From Cannabis sativa (taxonomy: Eukaryota > Streptophyta > Magnoliopsida > Rosales > Cannabaceae): a DNA stretch of 64,000 bases. Made by a program: the position numbers and the translations under genes. Numbering within the stretch: position 1 is the first letter of the stretch; every line of letters begins with the position of its first letter. The stretch is taken from assembly GCF_029168945.1 (NCBI RefSeq), contig NC_083603.1, forward strand, positions 15,128,001-15,192,000, read 5' to 3'. Below, in pieces: positions 10,981 to 21,602 of the stretch. Below the pieces are notes generated by a model that was given only the letters and a program-made list of their open reading frames with translations, searched no databases and was not told the origin of the DNA.

Positions 10981-12647
10981 ACCGAGTGCCTGTCTGAACA
11001 CTGGATTTAGACTGACATGGTATAATCAGCGATAGGTATTCTTACACCTTGGATAAGTGTTATGTCCTTTCCAGGACATTGGCAAAGTTTACCAGCATCG
11101 GATGTATGGAGTATACATCGGAAGGGACCGATATTGAACTTTGATTAGATATATTAGAATTTACCGTAATATCTATTCAATTCAATATCACCTGTTGATC
11201 CTAGATCAAATGATCTTAATCCTGATATGATTAGGTTCAATCTCAAGAGTGTTATTCGTGTTCTTTGATTTGTTAGTTAAGCCTACTTTTGGGTCAGGGT
11301 GATACGTACATTTTGGGAATACGGTAGTGCAATTGAGTGGGAGTGCTAACATAAATATGGAATCTATAGCTTCTATCTGGCGAATAGAAAGTAAAGGATG
11401 ATGTCCTTCGAGCTTAACCAAACAAAAATAAATGGTGGAGATCTCATTTCACTTAGCTGAAATATCATTTATACAGGGTTAAGTGTTTTAAGGTTAAAAT
11501 ACATTGTAGGGTGTTGCAGTAATTTAATACCTTTACGGTGTAAATCATCTATATAGAGGATCATTGATCACATTAGGATTATAACAATGGATAACTAATG
11601 ACGTGTCTATATCGTGGAACATATAAAGCGTTCTATATACTGAGAGTGCAATTCTAAGTTCTATGCGTGGTTTCAACGAAGAATTAATAAGTCAGTGAAT
11701 TTAAGATATAAATTCTTGATCTGCTTATTGGAAGCTCGGATATATAGACCCATGGTCCCCATACTAGTTGAGACCATACTGCTTGTAAGACTCAGTTAAT
11801 TGATTTTTATTAATTAATTATAATTCTAAAGTTAGACTATGTCTACTTTATGAATTTTCACTAAGCAAGGGCGAAATTGTAAAGAAAAGAAATTCTAGGT
11901 TTATTTATTAATTAAGAGACTTTATATGTCTAATTAATAAATATATTAAATGACAATATTATGTAATAATTAATTTTTAGTTATTAAATAATTAGAATTG
12001 GCATTTAAATGGTTGAATTTGAAAATTGACGTTTTTGAGAAAATGAGATGCAAAAATGATAAAACAGCAAAATTGCATAAGTGAGGCCCATTATCCAAGG
12101 CTCATGGCCGGCCACACTTATAGGCTTTTATCATTTATTTTTTCATTATTTAAATGCCAAATAATTCTAACTTAAACCTAGGTGGTTACCTATAAATAGA
12201 TAGTGATGGCTCTCATTCACACTTAACTTTGTGAACTTTGTCAGATGAAAACTGAGCCTCTATCTTTTCTCTATAGGCCGAACCTCTTCCCTTCTCTTTT
12301 CTTCTCTAAATTTTCGAAATCCTTGAGTGAATGAGTGAGTGCCCACACACATCAAGTAGTATCTCAATCATAGTGTGTAAGACTGTGGAAAATCATCCAA
12401 CAAGAAGGAGAATTAGCATCAAAGGAAGGAGAGAAAGAGATCCAGGTTCAGATATTAATAATGCTCTGCTACAGAAAGGAATCAAGGGCTAGATATCTGA
12501 ACGGAAGGAGTCATTATATTCCGCTGCACCCAATGTAAGGTTTTCTTAAACTCTTATGTGGTTATTTCATTGTTTTAGAATTCATATTAGGATGTTAATG
12601 AAACATACTTGTTAGTAAATCTAGATCCTGGTAAAATATTTCCAACA
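10981..12647 (+). repeat. Related copia LTR (subfamily B), missing its first ~230 bp
   Basis: It aligns with the copia A LTR from about its base 230 to its end at ccaaca (12642-12647), but is clearly diverged with many substitutions and indels. A TATA-like tataaataga lies at 12191-12200. No PBS follows, so this is a 3' terminus. The join at 10980/10981 is a deletion or recombination junction. Confidence 0.85.
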
Positions 12648-13371
12648 CTATTTTCACTGCACACACTTATGTCTGACAAGTGTGTTCAATTCTGTAAGTC
12701 TCCTCTATGAAAATAAATTAAAAATCCTGGTTCATAATTTATAGTAACATGCATATCTTTTTCCTCAACATCAATTAAGTATGATTTGTTCTTGAGATAC
12801 TAATTAGTTATTCTTTTTTGAAAGCATAACATGTATTTTTGTCACTTGTAATGATTTTTGATTAAATTGCTTGGTTTAGAATTTCTTATATTTATTGTAC
12901 ATATTTTATTTTATTTTCGGTTCTTTAAATATAATAAAAAAAAATAAAGAGAGGGAGGCGTTGATGTCTTGATTCATGGGCTAAGGAAATTTTGTGCTTA
13001 ATTGGTAAGTATCAATATTTATTCTTCCTTGATTTTATTTTGATATGTTTCCATTTAAAGATTGATCTTTTATATGGTAATGAATTTTAATCTTGAAAGA
13101 TTGTCTTATTTTTGGAAATAATGTTGGTATTTCTAGTTTTCCTGTTTTTTTTTTTTTTTAAAAAAAAGGAAAGGAGTTGCAAGAGAGTGGGCGGTTTCCT
13201 TTTGTAGTCGTGGGCTGGTGGTTGCTCAAATTTTTTGAAATTAGTTTCCTTTTTGCTCAACTCTCCCATGTTTATTTAAACCAACTTTTGTCATTTATTC
13301 TCACCACCTACCCGATTCTATTTATTTGCCTCTCTTGCTTGTTTGCTGTTCTTTGTCTTTTTCAGATCAAA
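12648..13371. other. Non-coding stretch before the transposon ORF
   Basis: AT-rich with no gene seen. A pyrimidine tract ending in cag just before 13366 looks like a splice acceptor for the following ORF, so part of this may be an intron or leader of that element. Confidence 0.4.
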
Positions 13372-14966
13372 ATGGTGAGAATAAAGAACCTAGGGCATCC
13401 TAAAAAGATGGTGGAAACCGTTGCAACCCCCTCAAATGCACCTCCTGCTGCTTCAACCGTGCCTCCTGCTGGTGCAAAAATAGGAGATTCATCGCTTCCC
13501 CAGCGTGAATCTTAGCCCGAGAAGCCAAAATGACTTCCTAAACAAGTGGCTCGAAAATCTGTGCGCCCTTACAAAACTTGGACTTCATCGTCTTCATCTT
13601 CAAATGAATCTCTTCCACCTGCTGCAGTTTCTTCTCCTGCTGCATCAGTTCCTGCCTCTACCCCAACTGGTCCTTCTACTCGCACTCGTGCCCAGCAAGC
13701 TTCTGTCGAGAAGGAACTTCGATCATCTCAAAGTCGTGACAAGCCAGCACCTCCAGCCAAGAAGCTTAAGACGAATCCACCTTCGGTTTCTTTGAGTTCA
13801 GAAGAAGAAGAACCAATGGAAGTCTCCTCTGACAAATCCGTTTCTCTCCATTCTTAGAAGGAAATTCCAGAGGACATTGGAGTTTCCTCAGACAGTGAGG
13901 AAACTGAACTCGAGCCAGAGCCTCCTTTGACCAAATCTGCTCCAACTCCTACTCGATCTTCCTCAGCAACCAAGGCTTCTGCTGCTGCCAAAGGCAAGCA
14001 GCCAATGAAGGAATCCTTTCCTGGTAACATTCCTACATCTCTTTCCTATTGTCCTTGATTTTACTATCGTGATAATGAGCGTGATTGGAATTTGTATGCT
14101 ACCCGAAAGTTTGAGAGTGAGAGGAATTACAATTTGCATGCTAATCGGGTATATGGAATTGTCAAGTTTATTCAATTCCATCAATGGGAAAACACTCTCA
14201 CTGGTTTCAATGGGTACATTGCAAACATTGTCAAAGATTTCTATGCTAACCTCACTGATGATTTTCTTGATGAAAATTCTAGACTTTTTCGAAAATGTAT
14301 GTTAGGGGACATTGGTTTTCTTTTTCTGAAAAAGACATTTCTTAAGCCTTGCAACTTCCAGAGAATGTCTCAACTGCCATTATGTCTATGGATCGCGAAT
14401 TGGTGCTCTCTGAACTCACTGGTGCACGGGCTAAACTGAAATCGGGGGAGAGTCTTCGGATTACACATCTTACCTTTGCTCATGCATCTCTCATGCGATT
14501 TGCTCTTAGCAATTGGGTTCCCAACTCAAACAAGACTGTGGTGTCTCAAGATGTGGCCTCATTCCTCTACCGTATCACCTCTGGAGCATCTATTGACTTG
14601 GCCTCCCACATTTTGAACCAAATTGTCTCATTTCGAAGAGGTAAAAAGCCAACCTTTAAGCTTGTGTTTCCAAATTTAATCTTTAAGGTTTTATACTCTC
14701 AGAAAAATGTGGCCCAATCTCATGAAACACTTGAGCCTTCATTGACTGGAACAACATTCCAACCCTCGGAGTATTTTGATGGAGTTTTTCAAAAGCGGCC
14801 TAAAGCTGGTGCTGCTGCTGCTGCAAGCTCGAATTCTGCTGCTGTAGAAATTCAGGAGGTAAAGAATGAGGTTCAGCTGGTGAACAAACGTCTTGCTGCC
14901 ATGGAGGAAGTTCAGCAAGAGATGTTAAAGCAGCTGCCCACCTTGGTCAAGCTTTACAGAGACTAA
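13372..14966 (+). pseudogene. Broken plant transposon protein (PF20167-like)
   Basis: The ATG at 13372 opens a low-complexity Ser/Pro/Ala/Glu-rich N-terminal half with several in-frame stops (TAG near 13513, TGA near 13531, TAG near 13855, TGA near 14056). The same frame then reads RDNERDWNLYATRKF, a YGIVKFIQFHQWENTL segment and DFYANL. Near 14350 a frameshift moves to the frame that ends at 14966. That frame holds the segment from LTFAHASLMRFALSNWVPNSN to FPNLIFKVLYSQ and ends in a probable coiled coil. The order and style match the putative plant transposon protein family (PF20167) found as an extra ORF in plant LTR elements. The exact family is recalled, not searched. Confidence 0.6.
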
Positions 14967-15050
14967 GTTTTTTTTTTCTTTCTTTGCTTTTGATTGGACA
15001 TGTTACTATATTTTCTTATTTTTTATCTTTGGCCCTTCGATAAACAAAAA

Positions 15051-15293
15051 GGGGGAGTAATATTTTGAGTTTTAACTGCTTGTTTGGACCAACTCTGGAC
15101 CCTTTTTCCAGGGAGAGTTGTGTTTAGTACTTGTGAACTTCTTTGGTTTAAAAGTTAGCATGTTTATTTTGTTATTTTTGGTTTTCGATTATGTTACTCA
15201 GGGGGAGTAGTTATTTGTTATGGCTAACTTTAATTTGCAGGTACTTATGTGTTAAAAAATATTTTGTTCATCTAAAGTGCCAAAGGGGGAGAT
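15051..15293 (+). other. Repeated G-rich polypurine tracts upstream of an LTR
   Basis: Three ggggga tracts (15051, 15201 and aaagggggagat at 15283-15293) follow the transposon ORF. The last abuts the LTR start and serves as the polypurine tract; the others look like upstream duplicates, as seen in SIRE/Maximus-type copia elements. Confidence 0.55.
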
Positions 15294-16449
15294 TGTAAAG
15301 TCCTTTTTTTGGCAAGTTAGTTGACAAAATATTTTTTTTCATTTATGGTAAGATTGTTTTGCATTCATACCCGATTTCTTACCTTGTATATTCGGTTTTT
15401 AGATCCTCTTTTCCTTGTTATGAAAGTTACACTTTTTAGGTGGACTTTCCTTTGTTTGGAAATTTCTTGAAAGAGAAGCAATTCTCTTTTGGAAAGTTGG
15501 TATTTTTAAGGAAACCTTGTGTTTTTTTAAGGAAACTTTGATTATTGTCTTTTCCTTATTGATTTCGATTGTATCTTGATACAATCAGAATATCTAATCT
15601 ATTTTTGGCAGGAATCAAGTATTAATAGAGGATCAGACCCGATTACGTTTCTGGTCTGATCTGCTGCATCAGCATCCGAATCTAATGCTGCGGATCGTGT
15701 TTTCTTAGGAAAGTTTTTGTACAGCTGTAGATTCGATCTTGTGACTGTCTCTAAGGTTTCTATGTTCTATAAATAGAGCATAGAGAGCAGCCATTTGAAT
15801 TAGCTCTTCCATTATTCATTTTTTGCACTTATCTTATTTGAGAGAAGAGAGTTTTTCTTTATTTTGTGAGAGCCTAGTTGTTCATCTAGGTTCTAGTAGT
15901 CTATTTCTGTTCTTACTCTGTCCTAGAGTTTGTGAAGAACTACTTGATTGAACAAGAGATTGGTCTTCAGGAGAAGACTTGATAAAGCCTTACTTCGGGA
16001 GGAAGTAAGCACTTGGTCTTCGGGAGAAGACTTGTTGAAGCCTTGCTTCGGGAGGAAGTAAGCACTCACACTTCAAAGACGAAGGGAGTTCAGGCTTGAA
16101 GGTGTTTGAAGAAGTCAGATTCATAAAGTGGATTACAAAGGATTGCGACAATATTTTAGAGGGAGTCTAAACTTGTTTAAGTCAATTGTCTTTGTAATTT
16201 TGATACTTTATTAATTGCTTTCATTCTCTGGGCGTGGCCCCGTGGACTAGGAGTGTTCGGGAGAACACTGATACCACGTATAAATCTCTTGTGTCAAGTT
16301 ATTTATTATTCTGCAAATATTTTTATATTTTGCCTGTTCTGTTTTGTCACTGCAAAACTAGTTTCCGCAGTAACAGAATTACTTTCTGCTTCTGCAAATG
16401 CATACAGTTTTACATTTTTGTATATATAATTGACATTTGCAAAAACACA
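15294..16449 (+). repeat. Putative 3' LTR of the PF20167-type element
   Basis: It starts tgtaaagtcc directly after a polypurine tract. A TATA-like ctataaatag lies at 15768-15777 followed by a leader-like stretch. A 52-bp motif is duplicated at 15961-16012 and 16014-16065 (period 53). The 3' boundary is uncertain: aacaca at 16444-16449 is the best TG...CA-type end, but no second LTR is present for comparison. Confidence 0.55.
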
Positions 16450-16895
16450 GTTTTTCAGATCGGGTTTCACTGGTATTCTTTGTAACAGTATTGGGAAAAC
16501 CATTGCTATCATTGTAATCCCTTCTCCTAGAATAGGTGAATCTCACATTCAAGAACTTAAGGCTCTAATTACTGCCCTTCAGTGGTTCTGCAATGAAGAT
16601 TTTCCAATACATTTTATCGAAACAGATTGTAAAATTATTATAGATGATCTATATAGGTAATGAACAAGATTGTTGTAGTGTGTTTTGAGATCTCATGTCT
16701 CAGATAAGGGCTCTTCTTTCTTACCTTTCGAATGTCTTTTTTCGTCACATCTGTCTAACAGCAAACAAGGTTGCTCATGACTGGCAAAGAAGTCTTCTGT
16801 TTGAAAAACAATCTGCTGGATTGGTGGTGAAGCCTGCGCCGTCAATTGTTCTTTTTAGTTTGTGCTACCTCTTTACCCTAAAAAAATACTTATGA
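16450..16895 (+). pseudogene. RNase H (RVT_3-like) remnant
   Basis: The plus frame reads GKTIAIIV, then ELKALITALQWF and an ETDCKIIIDDL segment, the pattern of the RNase H domain at the end of plant LINE polyproteins and related genes (acidic residues E and D conserved). Two stops follow near 16659. A second frame (16695-16895) continues with SYLSNVFFRHICLTANKVAHDW, the end of the same domain. This is a decayed fragment with no reverse transcriptase in front of it. Confidence 0.6.
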
Positions 16896-17288
16896 CCATT
16901 TAAAAAAAATAAATAAATAAACAAAATAACAATACTTATGACAAAAATAGCAATCTCATTCTAATATTCAATTCATATAAAACTCAACCATTTCTAAATT
17001 CTAAAGTCATGATTAATGATTTTCCAAGTATTATCCAATTATTAATTTTAAATCTATTAATATAGGAAGTTTTGAATAGCTGAAGATTACACATAATTTA
17101 CACTACTGAATATTAGCCATTGAGAATGCAATATTATTAGAAATTTTTACACCAAAAATCTGTTTTGCACATTTTATTACTGTTTTACTCCTACACGCCT
17201 ACATCAACATTTTTACTTACCATCTTTATTTTATTACAATAATACCACTTACACACCATTCTCATGCACAGGCACATGTGTCATCCCC
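16896..17288. other. Intergenic AT-rich DNA
   Basis: Nothing recognisable beyond A/T-rich sequence. Confidence 0.5.
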
Positions 17289-17388
17289 ATCACACATCAA
17301 TCAACTTCCACTCTCTTCTTTCTCTTTTTTTCTTTTCTATCACACATCAATCAACTTCCACTCTCTTCTTTCTCTTTTTTCCTTTTCT
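17289..17388. repeat. 50-bp tandem duplication, pyrimidine-rich
   Basis: The phrase atcacacatcaatcaacttc and the following CT-rich run occur twice, at 17289 and 17339, with a period of exactly 50 bp and nearly no difference. Confidence 0.85.
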
Positions 17389-17653
17389 TTTCATTTGATT
17401 TTGGATTTTCTTTCAGTTTTTTTTTTGTTTGGAAGATCAATAACCTCCATTGTTGAAGCATAACTACTCATTATTCATCACGATTTTTTCTCTCTCATTT
17501 TTTGTTCTTCCAAAAAATTTCAACTCTCACTCAACCCACGATTTCTCAAGTTTTTTTCCCTCTCAGTTTATTCTTGTTTCAAATTTCTTTATAAAATGGT
17601 CATCACTCGTTCATCCTCATCTCTTTCCCCAGTTCAGAAAAAAAAAATCGAAA

Positions 17654-17791
17654 ATGGGCTTGAAATCTTTGGCTAACAAAGCAAAGGGTAAACGTCCGAT
17701 TGTTGAAGAGAAGAAATCGAAGCTCAATGTGGAGGAGCAAATGGTTGAAGAAATTTCTAGTGAAAAAGCTAGTGCCTCTGCCGAAGTTTGA
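17654..17791 (+). CDS. Possible small Lys/Glu-rich ORF, function unknown
   Basis: A 45-codon frame (MGLKSLANKAKGK...) lies after a pyrimidine-rich leader-like region. The same frame is open upstream to 17450. A second ATG at 17596 in another frame starts MVITRSSSS, a start style seen in plant retroelement proteins, but stops within about 25 codons. I recognise no family. It may be the first exon of a decayed transposon gene. Confidence 0.2.
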   Translation: MGLKSLANKAKGKRPIVEEKKSKLNVEEQMVEEISSEKASASAEV

Positions 17792-19600
17792 ACAGAGGTT
17801 GGTTTTCAGTTTCATTTTCGTTTCCCCCCATTTTAAACATTTTCTTGTATTTCCATTTCATCGTTTTGGTTTTTTCTGGTTTGTGATATTTTAGGTTTTT
17901 CATTTTAAAATTTCGTTTGGTTTTCTTTGGATTTTTAGGACTTTATTTTTGTTTAATCAATTTTATTTTGTTCTTGGGTTTGGCATTTTAGTTTGTTTCT
18001 TATTATTTTCGTTCCATTTTTGTTGTGTTTTATGTTCTGTTTGTGTTTCTAGTTTTTTTTAGATATTTTGAAACATTTGTTTTTGTTTTAGTGTCTCTAA
18101 TCAGTGGGTTTTAGTTTTTTTTTTCTAGTTTTTTAATAGTTTAATATGTTTATGTATGATGTGTTTTGGGAATATTATTAGGTATAGTTGTTTGCTGTTC
18201 TTTTTTAGGTAACAATTCGATTTAGATGTTTGTAGTTTATATTCGTAGAGTTGTTTCTGCTTGTCAGTTTGTTTTTAGTTTTTTTATAGTTTTATTATAG
18301 TTTGTATACTTGTTTATTTACAATTTATATTTATTGCTGTTGATAAACTATAATAAAACTAAAATGAAACTATTAAGAAACGTTTAAATTTATTTCAGAA
18401 ACTAACTATTTCTCAAAGTGTTTTCTCCTTTTCTTATTTCCAAAATAAATTCTTGCAAACAATTGAATTAAACTAATATAAAATAATGATGCAACTGTAA
18501 ATCAACTTGAAAAACCACAACACTTAATTCAATTTAATATAGTTGTGGTCATTGTGCTTTTTCATCAGTTTTATTTGAATCAGATCAATTGAATTAATAG
18601 TTGTATTTTTCTCGCTTTGGTTTCATTTTGGTTGTTTTGCAGTTTTGAAACGAGCGCGTATTTTCATCTTCATGGTTCGCTCTGTACAGCTGAAGGCTTA
18701 GTGCATGTGGTATTTTTGTAAATATTTGTATGTGGACTGTATAAATGTTTAATGGGCCGGCCCAAAGTATTTTTGTAATTTTTTTTCCTTTTTTGTATTT
18801 TTTTGTTTTTTTCCCATATTATTAATTATTGTATATAATAAGAAAAGCTAGCACTAAAGATTTGCATATGAATTCATTAAAAGTATTTTTGGCAATATAT
18901 TAATGACTCTGCCACTACAAATTTGATTCCAAAGGGTTCTTTAATTGCAATGCTGGATTCCATTTTAATACCAACTAAGTAGTATTGCCGGCCACAATAA
19001 TTTTGCAAAAAAAATAATGTTTATCTAATCAAAACTATTTCTTAATATAAATATAAATTTAAAAGATTAATTAATTTAATTATTTATTTAAGTCTCTTCT
19101 TTTTTAAGTTCTTATTATAATAAAATCAAAATATCCCTTCCGACATGACATGCTGCCTAAAAATTATGCATATGGAGCGTTTCATGACCAAGCTAAAACG
19201 TCAACCATATTAGTTATTATATCTTTAATACATATGAAAAGAAAAAAAAAGTAAAGAAATGATTGGCTACCAAGAGATTTTAAGGTTTAATTTGTTTCAA
19301 CTAGGGGTGAAATTATAAAATAAGATATATTTACTATTTGTATTGATTTTTGATAAAAAAAAATAAACATAATTAATTATTATAAAATCATGCTTATATA
19401 TATATTTTTTTTTTTGAAAATGGAAAAACATGCTTACTTTATATGAGAATAAATGGATATGTGAGAATGACCTAATTGAATGTAATTAAATTTGTATAGA
19501 TCTTTATTGAAATATTCAACTACAAAAATAAAACGATTCTTTCTCGAAAATGATTTTGAAGAAATTGATCAATTTCTTTCATTTGGGTCCCCAACTCAAA
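17792..19600. other. T-rich, then AT-rich intergenic stretch
   Basis: Bases 17800-18330 are strongly T-rich and intron-like. A short inverted repeat (tatagttttattatagttt near 18288 against its complement near 18345) could form a hairpin. No coding region is supported. Confidence 0.45.
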
Positions 19601-19710
19601 TTTCCATATCATAGCCTAATAATTTTTCAAAAATTAAGAAGAGGAAAAAGAAAACCCAAAATATGGGGTTGGGTGATTAATAATAGATCTACAGTGGATA
19701 TTAGCCGTAT

Positions 19711-19720
19711 GCCACGTGGC
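19711..19720. promoter_or_regulatory. Perfect G-box palindrome upstream of the PLATZ gene
   Basis: gccacgtggc is a 10-bp palindrome around a CACGTG core, the site bound by plant bZIP and bHLH factors and part of ABA-response elements. It lies about 630 bp before the start codon. Regulation by it is inference. Confidence 0.4.
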
Positions 19721-20113
19721 GATCATCGAAAGAGGGAATTGGAAGGAGTAATCGGCTTATGCGTAGCCTAGTGGGCTAAACCTTGTGGGAGCTGGAGCCT
19801 ACGTAGAGACGCAAAGAAGATCCAAAAAGTAGCGTAAGCGCCAAACCCACCTATCCCTGTCCAAAACTCAATCCAACGCCTCATAATTGACTCCAGCCAC
19901 TACCTAAGATCTCAACCGTCCAATATCATAGCTTCGGCATTTTTTTTTGTTTTACGAGTCGTGTCCCCTAGTCTAAGCCTTTGTTTTTGTTGTTGAATTC
20001 TAAGTTACAAGTCGTTTAGGCTCTCTTTCTCTTCCCCTTTCTTTCTTCTCTTCTTCTTTCTCTCTCTAACCATTTCTCTTTCCTTCCTCTGCAACTTTTT
20101 TCTGTCCGTACAA

Positions 20114-20125
20114 ATGGCGAATTGA
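20114..20125 (+). other. Minimal upstream ORF in the PLATZ leader
   Basis: The codons atg gcg aat tga form a three-residue uORF 220 bp before the main start. Whether it is in the mature 5' UTR depends on the unmapped transcription start and any leader intron. Confidence 0.3.
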
Positions 20126-20345
20126 TTAATCCGAGGCCATTTCCAGGAAGAGAATAATTTTTATCAAAACCGTTACATTTCAGACACAACAAATACTTCT
20201 TCCTCATTCTCTTCCAATACCTTATGGTACTAATGTCGTTGAAATTCTCTTTCCCGTTTCATCATCACCTGCTTGTATTTTTTATTCTCTCTCTTTTCTA
20301 ATTGGACGCACTGTACGATTACTGATCACTGAACAGGACAACAAA

Positions 20346-21602
20346 ATGCTCGTCCCTCCGTGGCTTGAGCCATTGCTGACGACGTCGTTTTTCACCGTTT
20401 GCCGTACTCACGGTGACGCCGCCAGAAGCGAATGTAACATGTACTGTTTGGATTGCAACAACGGCGGCGGCGGCGGCGGCGGCGGAGCCACTGCCTTTTG
20501 CTTCTATTGCCGCTCCTCCCGGCATAAAGATCATCAAGTCATTCAGGTAAAGTATTAGATATATCAATTTAATAATAGTAAATATTGTTATTGTATCGTA
20601 ATTAACGAAATCAGTCCTGTACATTATCAAGAATTTGAATTTCTTCCCCTACATTGACTTTTTGATTTATGTTTTATTTCTGTACTTTTTTTTTTTTTAT
20701 CAGATTAGGCGATCTTCGTATCACGATGTGGTGAGAGTGTCTGAGATTCAGAAAGTGTTGGATATTACTGGGGTTCAGACATATGTGATAAACAGTGCGA
20801 GGGTTTTGTTCCTCAACGAGAGACCTCAGCCTAAGACCGGTAAGGGCGTGGCTCACATTTGTGAAATCTGTGGGAGAAGTCTACTGGACCCGTTTCGATT
20901 TTGTTCACTTGGTTGTAAGGTTAGCATTTATTTTATTTTATTTTATTTTTTCCTTATTACCTCAATTGGATGAGTACTAGTACTACTACTCTTTCTCTCT
21001 ATATATACAAATACAAAATTATCACAATCAAAACGTCGCCGTTTTTGTATTGAAAACTCATACATCATGATCATCATTATCACCATCTTCACCCACTTAA
21101 ATAATTTTATTATGAACTCTCTCTATAAACCCATCTCCATCAATGTCATTGTAACCCACCACATTGATAATTACCATTATCATAAGCCACCACCACATAT
21201 GTGATTGTGCATATAATGTAAATGTATATATAACCAATGCGATTGAGATTGTGAATATGAATGTGAATGTGAATCACCCATGTTATAGAAATTATGGGTT
21301 ATTCTTGGATTGACTTAAAATTTGTAATATTAAATTTATAATATAGTTTTTTTTTTAATTATATATGAATGTAGCTTGTGGGAATAAAGAGAAATGGTGA
21401 TGCAAACTTTACTTTAGAGGGAAAGAATGAAGAGGAAATGGGAAGAAGAGAAGGTATATCGTCAAGAAGAGGATTATTAAGGGAAGAAGAAGAGTTGCGT
21501 GAAGGCTCACATCAAGACATTTATCCCCCCACGCCTTCTCCACCTCCTTCTAGTGCAAGAAGAAGAAAAGGCATACCTCATAGGGCTCCATTTGGGTCCT
21601 AA
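20346..21602 (+). CDS. PLATZ-type zinc-dependent DNA-binding protein, three exons
   Basis: PLATZ proteins are plant-specific zinc-dependent nuclear proteins that bind A/T-rich DNA and mostly repress transcription. Inferred exons are 20346-20546, 20704-20919 and 21375-21602, giving 214 codons plus stop; all junctions are phase 0 with GT donors and AG acceptors. Exon 1 has [24 protein letters not shown] and the FCFYC...HKDH zinc ligands. Exon 2 has [30 protein letters not shown] and [21 protein letters not shown]. Exon 3 opens with [10 protein letters not shown] and ends in the basic [14 protein letters not shown] tail. A run of eight Gly codons interrupts the zinc region after CLDCNN. The start is the first ATG before PPWLEPLL, but cag lies 9-11 bases before it and DNK reads in frame upstream, so a further 5' exon is possible. 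The frame is otherwise undamaged. Confidence 0.93.
20462..20485 (+). repeat. GGC trinucleotide run inside the PLATZ coding region
   Basis: A run of (GGC)n encodes eight consecutive glycines between two zinc-ligand groups of the PLATZ domain. Such runs vary in length by slippage. Confidence 0.8.
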
